DNA of 64,000 nt from Chelonoidis abingdonii. Its lineage: Eukaryota; Chordata; Testudines; Testudinidae. The stretch covers positions 7,000,042 through 7,064,041 of the forward strand of contig NC_133777.1 of assembly GCF_003597395.2 (NCBI RefSeq). The letters are read 5' to 3'. Positions within the stretch are counted from its first letter, which is position 1, and the number at the start of each line of letters is the position of its first letter. Below, one piece after another: positions 57,022 to 64,000 of the stretch. Below the pieces are notes generated by a model, which was not told where the DNA came from, did not search any database, and was given only the letters and a program-made list of their open reading frames with translations. The position numbers and the translations under genes were made by a program.

Positions 57022-58559
57022 CTTGGTGTTTTCCACTTGAGAACCCTCCCCCTTGAACTCATTCCCTGTAATACCAACCACCCTTCCCCTTGACTACCTT
57101 GCGAAAAGAAATAAAAAACAGAGTTTTAAGAAAATCCCCCCCCTTTTCATGTATTCTTTATTAAAAGTCATTCGTATGTTTACAAATCAGTGAGCTTCTT
57201 AAAATCATTCCCTTAGCAAAACCACCCTCCCCTTTGGATGGATTATTAAAAGTAATTTATAAAAGAGGCGAGAATAGGCAAGTACCTCCTGCTGTGCTTT
57301 GGGAAGAGAAATACGGCGGGAAGGAAAGGCCAATGCAAGCTGAGCAACGTAAACACCTTTGCTGGATCGTCCAGGGGTGGAGTGGGGGCGGGTGCAGAAG
57401 CCCTTCCCCCATGCGTTACATCTCTGGGAGGGATAGACCGTGGGAGCTTTGAGGGGTTGATACAGGGCTGCAGTGGCAACTCTGTAAGCTCGCTGCCTTC
57501 TGAAGATCCACCAGCGTGAGATAACAGTTTGAGCACGCAAGCAGTGCATGAAAACATCCCGCCAACCGCTGACTTCCGCAACACCCTTCATCTCGAGGCT
57601 CTCCGATCCTCCCATTCACGCACGTACTGTATCTGCTAAGACAGCCCTTCACCATTCTGAGAGCCCTGTCATTTGCTGTTATCTCCGATTTCGAGACACA
57701 TTTCCATCTCGTTCCTTCCTCCTGCCGCCTTATCTGACAAGCCTCCGGGATGCGAGGGAGGACCGACAAACTGGTCAGCCTGCATGGGGTAGGAAAAGAG
57801 GGAAGAGTATTAAAAGATACATTACAGAACATGCTTGTTCTTGTCACAGTGATATAACAACCACCTTACATAGCACATGGATTACACTACAAAGGTCGCA
57901 TTTTGCACTCGTTTAATATTGAGTGCAGATCTCAAGACAGCAGGTCCGGGCATGCCAACATTAAAGCTTCACGGCCATGGTAAGCTTTCGTTGAGCTTCT
58001 CAGGCGTTCATCTACACAGGATCTATGACCGTTCCTGAAAGAACCAGCAAACCGCCAAACCCCCTTTTTCCCTCCTCCCCACGGCTGGCTGCACTCAATG
58101 TTAAGATCCTGGTATGTCGTGCTGTAACCTGGAAATGTCCTGCTCGCTCAAACGCTGGAAAACAGGCACATTCCTTCCCTCACCCTCCGCTTTGTTACGA
58201 GCAAGGAGGATAACGGCGCCAGTAGGAGAAATCTCGCGCCATGTCTGCCCCCTAATTAAAAGTCCTGAATTTCAACCAGGTAACAAATGAATGGTAAACT
58301 CTCCTGAAATACCACTCGCGATGCAGTAAACGAGTTTCGGAATGCAAGCAGTCACACTGGCCATAACCGAAGCTGTGCTGTGGTGAATGCTAATATGCGA
58401 TACTTGCTACATTACATGGCGTGGACAGTGTCAGACATGGATCCAATAGGGCGCCTGCCCAAAATTCTGCAAAACGTTTGAGTACTCCAAGATGCGATCA
58501 AGATTTTTACAAAGGTACCCACCAGAGGTCGCTCCAATGGCTGCCCGTGGGCTTGTGGC

Positions 58560-59110
58560 TGGAGGGCTGGACGTAATTCTGGGGTCCACAAAAAGCGCCT
58601 GGCGGTGCTAAACAGTGTGTGTGCTCTAGCAAGCCGTCCTCCTCTTCCTCCTTCCTCCTCATGCTTCCCCCTCCCACAGAATCCTCAGCCCAACGTGAAT
58701 ATTACAACCCCACCTCTGAATCCATGCCAGGGTGGGGTACTGGTTGCGCAGCCCCTAAAATTGCGTCAGTTCAGCATAGAACGCGTTTCGGACCCGAACT
58801 CAGACCGTCCGTTTGCTTCTTGGTTTTCTGGTATCCTGTTGAGCGTCCTTAATTTTACGCTGCTCTGCAGCTGAGTCCCGCTGTTGCCTTCCCCGTCATA
58901 TACTTGAAGCTCAAATAGGTTTCCATTTCGTCTTTTTGCACGCAGTTACGGTTACACTGAATCCTCTCCACATATAAGCGATCAGAACCACAGTACCTGT
59001 GCGGCCAGGCCTGGTCTGCTTTCGATCCCAGGAAAATGCATTGGTTACCTGTGCTGGTGGCTTCTGCGTGGTCACTCTGTGCTGATCAGAGCTCCAAACG
59101 CGGCCAGACA
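58560..59110 (-). pseudogene. Myb/SANT-like DNA-binding protein relic of the Harbinger element
   Basis: In PIF/Harbinger elements the second protein carries a Myb/SANT-like trihelix, binds transposon ends and helps bring the transposase to the nucleus. On the minus strand this region contains a KIK-rich segment (near 58850), the words CCAGAAAACCAAGAAGC and CAAACGG that follow it in the family, and a GAGGAGGAAGG-type acidic coding tract (58635-58665) as found after the SANT domain. Several frame shifts break the reading frame, and no continuous protein remains. Position, strand and order of motifs fit the family. The exact limits are inferred. Confidence 0.6.
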
Positions 59111-59436
59111 GAATAAATTTCAAAAGTTGCGGGCTTCTGTTACCTAGGCCAGTGCCTCGAGTTGTTGCTGATCCCGGGTGCAGCTGGTGCCCTGTGTATA
59201 CCTCCGAGGCAAAATAAGTCAATTTCCTCCGACTACAACACATCGAAGTTGCAATTGATTTAGCCATAGTCTCTCGCGGGGAGAGACAGAAATCGATTTA
59301 AAGAGCCCTTTATATCGATATAAAGGGCATTGTAGTGTGGACGGGTACAGCGTTAAATCGATTTAACTCTCTTTAAATCGATTTAAACGCGTAGTGTAGA
59401 CCAGGCCATAGTTTCCATCAGACACAGGGTTTATAG

Positions 59437-59596
59437 CAGGGATAGTCAATTTATTTTTTGTGAAGGTCCAAATTTCTTAGTCAAAGTACAGCCGAGGTCC
59501 AGACACCAGAGAAGAAAATAATAATAAAAAGATAAGTAAATAAAAAGATTTTGGGGTCCGTTCAAAAGTGTCTAGCAGTCTGGATTTGGCCTGGTT
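59437..59596 (+). mobile_element. hAT (Charlie-like) fragment
   Basis: It starts CAGGGATAGTCAATTTATTT and continues GTGAAGGTCCAAATTTC and GCCGAGGTCCAGACACC, words of an abundant Charlie-like family. The right terminus is missing, cut off near the LTR that follows. Confidence 0.6.
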
Positions 59597-59599
59597 TAC

Positions 59600-60522
59600 A
59601 GTCATAAATGAAGGGGATGGTGCTCCTTTTTATGGGCACCCAGCCAGCAGGTTAGCTATAAAAGCCCTCTCAGTAGCTGTTCTTTAGTTTCTTTACCTGT
59701 AAAGGGTCAAAAAGTCCATAGGTAAAAGGAAGGGAGTGGGCACCTGACCAAAGGAGCCAATGGGAAGGCAAGAACTTTTTAAAATTGGAAAAAAACTTAC
59801 CCTTTGTCTGTCTGTGTTGTTCTCCCAGAGAGAGGAGACAGGGCTGGAAGGAACTATACTGTAAGAGCTGCGCCAGGTATGAAAAATAATCAAATCATAC
59901 CTAGAAACTACTCATTTGAATCCCCAGATATGTAAGTAGATCAGGAAATGTATAGGAAGATGCGATTAGGTTTATCTCTCATTTCTATATGGTTTGTGGA
60001 CTCCTCTGTGCTAACCCCAGGTGCTTTTGTTTTGTCTGTAACCTTTAAGCTGGACGTCAAGAAAGCTATTCTTACTTCTTAATGTTTGTTTTTGCTCTTT
60101 TTAAATCTAGCAATAGCCTGAGTTTTTAGATGTATTTTTTTCTTTTCTTAATAAAGCTTATCTTTTTTAAGAACAGGATTGGAGTTTTGTGTCCCAAGAG
60201 GTTTGTGCACATGTTGTTTAATTAGCTAGTGGCAACAGCTGATTTCCTTTGTTTTCTTTCTTCCCCGGAGGGGAGGGGGTGAAAGGGCTTGAGGGTACCC
60301 CCATAGAAAAGAATTCCCAACTGCGCCTTCCTGGTTTCTCAAAGGGGTTCTGCACTTGGATGGTGGCAGCATCGACCCATCCAAGGTCAGAGAAAAGCTG
60401 AAAGCTTGGAAAGGTTAATAGAAGCCTGGAGTGGCCAGTATTAATTAATTAATTTTTAGAATCCTTGCGTCCCCCCCCACCTTCTGCACTCGAAGTGCCA
60501 GAGTGGGGAATCAGTCTTGACA
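59600..60522 (+). mobile_element. Solo LTR of a retroelement, about 920 bp
   Basis: It begins near GTCATAAATGAAGGGG and ends TCAGTCTTGACA. An AATAAA signal lies at 60150-60155, followed by TTAAGAACAGGATTGGAG and a GT-rich segment. The 43500-44133 copy matches its first two thirds in inverse orientation. No flanking coding region or second LTR is present, so it is a solo LTR, and no 4-6 bp target duplication is clear. ERV against Gypsy origin is undecided. Confidence 0.75.
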
Positions 60523-61305
60523 AGGCCCGTATGGTATGCACAGTGGTAACGGTGGGGAAGGTCATACCCAAAGCCAAACACGATGACCTGTGGAATGCTG
60601 AGCTTGCAATTGTCAGTTTCTCAGGCCAGTGTCCCTCCTTCTGTGGGTCACATGCCATTGGCCAGAAATGTTACAAACAATAAACGCCAAGGCTTGGGAG
60701 GCTTTGGTTCATGCCCAGCTCTAAGCCACAGTCCTCCAGGCGCTAGGAGCAGAGTTGAGTGAGTGGCAGGGAAATTAGGTCTATGCTAGAAATGTACATT
60801 GGCACAGCAGTGCCGCTGTAGCGCGTCTGATGAACATGCTCTAAGCTGACGGGAGAGAGCGCTGTCCCCTGTCTGCTTAATAACTCCAGCTCTGAGAGGC
60901 GATAGCTATGTTGAAAGGGTGTGGACCCCCTGAGCAACACAGTTATATCAAAGTAGTATAGACCAGGGCTAGGTCTCTTCTTGCCTTCTGCAGCCCCCCC
61001 TGCACTGGTACAAAGGGAGGTTCAAAAGCTGAGTAGTCAGTGCCTCTTTTCCCCTGGCCTTCCAGGAGATTGTGGAGCGTGAGAACAAAGCTCGGGAAGG
61101 CTGAGTTCTAATTAATAAATACATTACAGCTGACCCCCCACCCCTGGCATTGACCACTATGGAAACATGCTGCCCAGAGGACTCTTTATGCAAGACTTGA
61201 GGGACTCAGCAATTGCTGTGAGGGCAAGAGCTTCATGTGTGCGTAGTGAAAAGGAGCGAGCGTGTCACAAGAGTAAAAGAACCAAGGCTGTAGTTGCTGG
61301 GCAGA
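60523..61305. other. Unique non-coding DNA
   Basis: Nothing recognised except TGCTAGAAATGTACATTGGC and AGTAGTATAGACCAGGGC, which may be the edges of an old transposon at about 60778-60970. Confidence 0.4.
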
Positions 61306-61311
61306 ATCTAT

Positions 61312-61530
61312 TGGCTGGAGCATGGGCTAATGGTTAAAGTGGGAGACTAGGAGCCTGGACTCCAAGCCCAACTCTGCTACTGACTTTCTCTGTGTCCTTG
61401 TGCAAGTAACGTCTCGGTACCTCAGTCTATCCATCTGTGAAATGGGAGTAATAACAGTGACCTACTTCCAGGGGGTTGTGAGGTTAAATTCATTAATATC
61501 TGCAAAGTGCTCTCTCAGCCTTTAACCACA
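61312..61530 (+). mobile_element. MIR/CORE-like SINE, nearly complete
   Basis: GCTAATGGTTAAAGTGGGAG (A-box region), GACTCCAAGCCCAACTCTGC, TGTCCTTGTGCAAGTAACG, TCTGTGAAATGGGAGTAATA, TTGTGAGGTTAAATTCATTA and GCAAAGTGCTCTC follow the full MIR order on the plus strand. Confidence 0.85.
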
Positions 61531-63656
61531 GGAGTCCCATACAGTTGCAAATAATGATCCATCTATCCTTCCACCCTTAGCCAATTTAGATTTATCATAT
61601 AGCGTCTGTCACTGTTGAGTCTAAATGCTTCACAAAATTAAAGAGCAAAACACCCCAGAAGGATTGATTAATAGCAGTAATTATTATTCTAGTAAATATC
61701 CGTGCAGTAGAAGATACCCGCTCCTGGGGCAAAATGCTGAGGAATCTCCACTTCTAAGCTGTAGTTCAGTTAATGATCTTCACAGGGAAAATATCTGTCC
61801 TGGAGAGCTGCTCCTCTGCTGTTTACCTTGTATTTGTTCCTAGGCTGATGCAAAGTATTTGTAATGTGACGCAAGAACTGGCCAAATAAGATAAAAGAAG
61901 CATCGGTTTCAAGTGGAGGACAAAATGGTGTGAGTTGACCAATCCCAGATCTGCTCAGCTCTCATAGGTGGTAGGAATTCCCAGCAGCATCTGCTGGACC
62001 CTCCCTAGAAGCAGCCTGGGAGTTGCCAGGCCACCGAATTCTGTTGTCCCCATTTGGGATCGGAGGCTGTTGGCCCAGGTGACCCCAGCTGCAAGGGCCC
62101 TGAAAAGAAAGCATTTGGGGGTTTCCCTTTGCTTGACGGAGAGGAGGAGGGTGTGGAGATAGTGTTATGGACCGGCAGGTGTGGGAAGTTCACAGCCTCA
62201 CCTTGGGGCCTTTGGTGGCTATTCTAAGCTTGGGGGTCATGGTGATGAGCAGTGATGTTTTCATTTGGGGAGAGCACCTATGAGTCGCCCCTTCCAACTC
62301 GGTGCCCCCACGCCTGGCTGTGAAGCTTCCACTGTCCTTAAGTGACGCTAAGAGTTCACTGTCTCATTGTAGACACAGTATGCTGGCTGTAAAGACACTA
62401 TAGGGGAATTCCCCTGTCCTATGGGAAGTTCCTGGTTGCTGTAGAGTCAGTATCCCCAGTGTGGGGGGGATGTAGGGGGCATTCCAGGGGGGAAGGAGTA
62501 TGCCTCGAGTGCTCTGGCTGTTCCCAGCTGCCAGCACAGCCCAGAGACGATGTTGGACACTGGCTCCATGTTAGGGAAGAACAGAAGGTATCTCAGCTGC
62601 ACCGGGGGCTGCACGAGCTCTTGACAAGCCTAAACAAACCCAAGGCACAAAAGTGGCTTCAAACCACATTGCTCTGCTCAGCTGCGCTGACGGATTAGGG
62701 CCACTATGTCTCTTCTCCAGCATCCCAAGGCCATACAATGGAACGAAGGGTGGCGGTTTACTCATCTGCTGTTCCAGGCTTGGGCTTGACCCTGTAAAGT
62801 GCCTGGAAACGGAACAGTGGAGTTCCATGTTTATGGAGGCAGCAGATTTCGTAGGCAGTTTGCTCAGTTTCCAAGCCAAAATAAACTCAGCTTAGGAGCA
62901 GAGAGTCAAGCTGCCTAGATGTGACTTGTGCATCATTGTTGTCACCAAAAACAAAAGGGCCACAGGTCAGGTTATCACAGTGCAACTGTCTCCAGCACCT
63001 TCAGATTCTGCTTCATTTGCACCTAGCTGGGTTGTACAAGAGAAGACTGAATGCGGCAGTGCAACCAGAATGGGGTTTATCGGAGATGAGCCAGAGCAGA
63101 ATCCAGCTCGCTCCTCCTTAACTGTTGCCTTGGCATCACTAAGAGCACTTGGAACCTCCTTGGGTTACTGAAGCGAGCAGATGCAATTCCGAGCACATTC
63201 CAGGAGCAGTTGAAGAGGGTGTCGTTTTTACGCAGTCCCTTTCCAGAGTAGAACGGCACTTCGTGCCCGATCCTCCCCTCGATTGACCTCAATGGATATT
63301 TGCCTTCAGTGGATCTAAACCTCAGAGGACCTGACTTTAAGTTTGTCATTGAAAACTTAAAATAAATTCAAGTAAAATCATGGCTCTTTTACTGGGGAGC
63401 GGGTGGAGAAATGTTCTGTATTTCTAGACTGGTTACACTTTAAAATCACAGCCTGGCTCTCATTAATTCTCTGGCGTTCATTAGAATCTCATGAAGCCAG
63501 ATGAAATCATTCTGTATTAGTGTGGGCGTCAGAAGGGCGCTAGTATCAAGAGGCCACTTACGGTAGCTTTACTTTGTAAGTGTTACCCAGTTTTCCCTAG
63601 CTGTAGAGAGCTGACGGCAAACAGAAAAGGAAACCGGTTTTGTGTCTCTTGGAGAT
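61531..63656. other. Unique non-coding DNA
   Basis: No gene or clear repeat is recognised. The frames, up to 102 codons, overlap antisense and lack known domains. Confidence 0.5.
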
Positions 63657-64000
63657 TGTCAAGGTATTATTCACACTTTGAACTTTAGCGTCCAGAAAGT
63701 GGGGACCTGCATGTACCCTTCTAAGCTTAATTCCTAGCTTAAATCTGATAACGCTGCCACCAACCAAAAATATAGTGGTTTGGTGCACTTTTTGTCCCCC
63801 AAAACCCTTCTCTGGGGGACCCAAGACCCAAATCCCTTGGGTCTTAAAACAGAGAGAAATAAACCATTCCCCCTCCTTCCCCCCTCCCAGACTTTCCCCT
63901 CCCTGGGTAACCCTGAGAGAGTACTGTGATCCAAACTCCTTGAATCTTAAAACAGAGAGGAATTAACCTTCCCCCCCTCTTCTTTCCCCCCACCACTCCC
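63657..64000 (-). mobile_element. LTR of a turtle retroelement, running off the window
   Basis: It starts on the plus strand with TGTCAAGGTATTATTC, the inverse of an LTR end in CA. It then runs through CTTTAGCGTCCAGAAAGTGG, CTAAGCTTAATTCCTAGC and GCTGCCACCAACC, shared with the fragment at 24418-24523. It continues into pyrimidine-rich sequence with repeated TCTTAAAACAGAGAG (63841 and 63946). No coding frame is visible before the window ends. Confidence 0.7.

Larger units (their letters stand above)
55451..59407 (+). mobile_element. Full-length PIF/Harbinger DNA transposon, 3957 bp, decayed
   Basis: The left end GGCCACATCTACACTACG and the right end CGTAGTGTAGACCAGGCC are inverted repeats. The bases ATA lie directly outside both ends (55448-55450 and 59408-59410), a 3-bp duplication as expected for PIF/Harbinger. 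The element carries two convergent gene relics, transposase on plus and Myb/SANT-like on minus. Their poly(A) signals face each other: AATAAA at 57110-57115 (plus) and TTTATT at 57157-57162 (AATAAA on minus). A two-gene layout is the known PIF/Harbinger design. The MITE at 19395-19782 shares its ends. The element inserted in otherwise unremarkable DNA next to a hAT fragment. Confidence 0.9.

Noticed and set aside
57154..57248. Cluster of TTTATT/ATTATTAAAAG words that could look like a regulatory AT-rich site
   Set aside because: Explained by the two convergent poly(A) regions of the Harbinger element.

Overview
The window looks like intergenic or intronic DNA from a reptile genome, most likely a turtle. 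The evidence is the repeat content: CR1 LINE 3' ends, tRNA-headed SINEs with CR1 tails, MIR/CORE-type SINEs, several hAT families with intact 8-bp target duplications, a full-length PIF/Harbinger element of the Myb/SANT plus transposase type, and LTR fragments with AATAAA signals. I recognise these families from general knowledge of turtle genomes and ran no database search. I found no convincing host protein-coding gene, rRNA, tRNA gene, CRISPR array or prokaryotic feature. Nearly all open reading frames are short and chance-like, or lie inside repeats.

Layout. 1-214: right half of a hAT element. 215-6690: mostly unique DNA, with a degenerate minisatellite at 4120-4440 and the longest open frame of the window (5105-5995, minus), which matches nothing I know. 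6691-8244: complete GC-rich hAT element. 9.9-13.5 kb: SINEs, a small hAT MITE, and a heat-shock-element cluster next to a TATA box (11061-11173). 16.2-17.6 kb: SINE and a decayed CR1 with reverse-transcriptase remains. 19.4-25.7 kb: a Harbinger MITE, a mariner/Tigger-like MITE and a block of about 940 bp present twice 4,893 bp apart, the second copy beginning just after a single N. 27.3-28.2 kb: two hairpins and another hAT. 29.5-31.8 kb: LTR pieces, a second N and CR1 tails. 32-43 kb: mostly unique DNA with scattered SINEs. 43.5-44.8 kb: LTR, then a hAT MITE inside an unclassified repeat whose uninterrupted copy lies at 51.0 kb. 50.2-52.2 kb: a 461-bp hAT and a CR1 interrupted by a 213-bp hAT. 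55451-59407: complete but decayed PIF/Harbinger transposon with two convergent pseudogenes. 59.4-60.5 kb: hAT fragment and solo LTR. 63657-64000: start of another LTR running off the window.

How the parts work together: this is a transposon landscape, not a pathway. The most informative system is the Harbinger element. It carries a HARBI1-like transposase relic on the plus strand and a Myb/SANT-like relic on the minus strand, with poly(A) signals about 40 bp apart. A short non-autonomous relative with the same ends sits at 19395-19782. Two places (near 24524 and 31583) show signs of assembly joins in repeats and should be checked before biological meaning is read into them.
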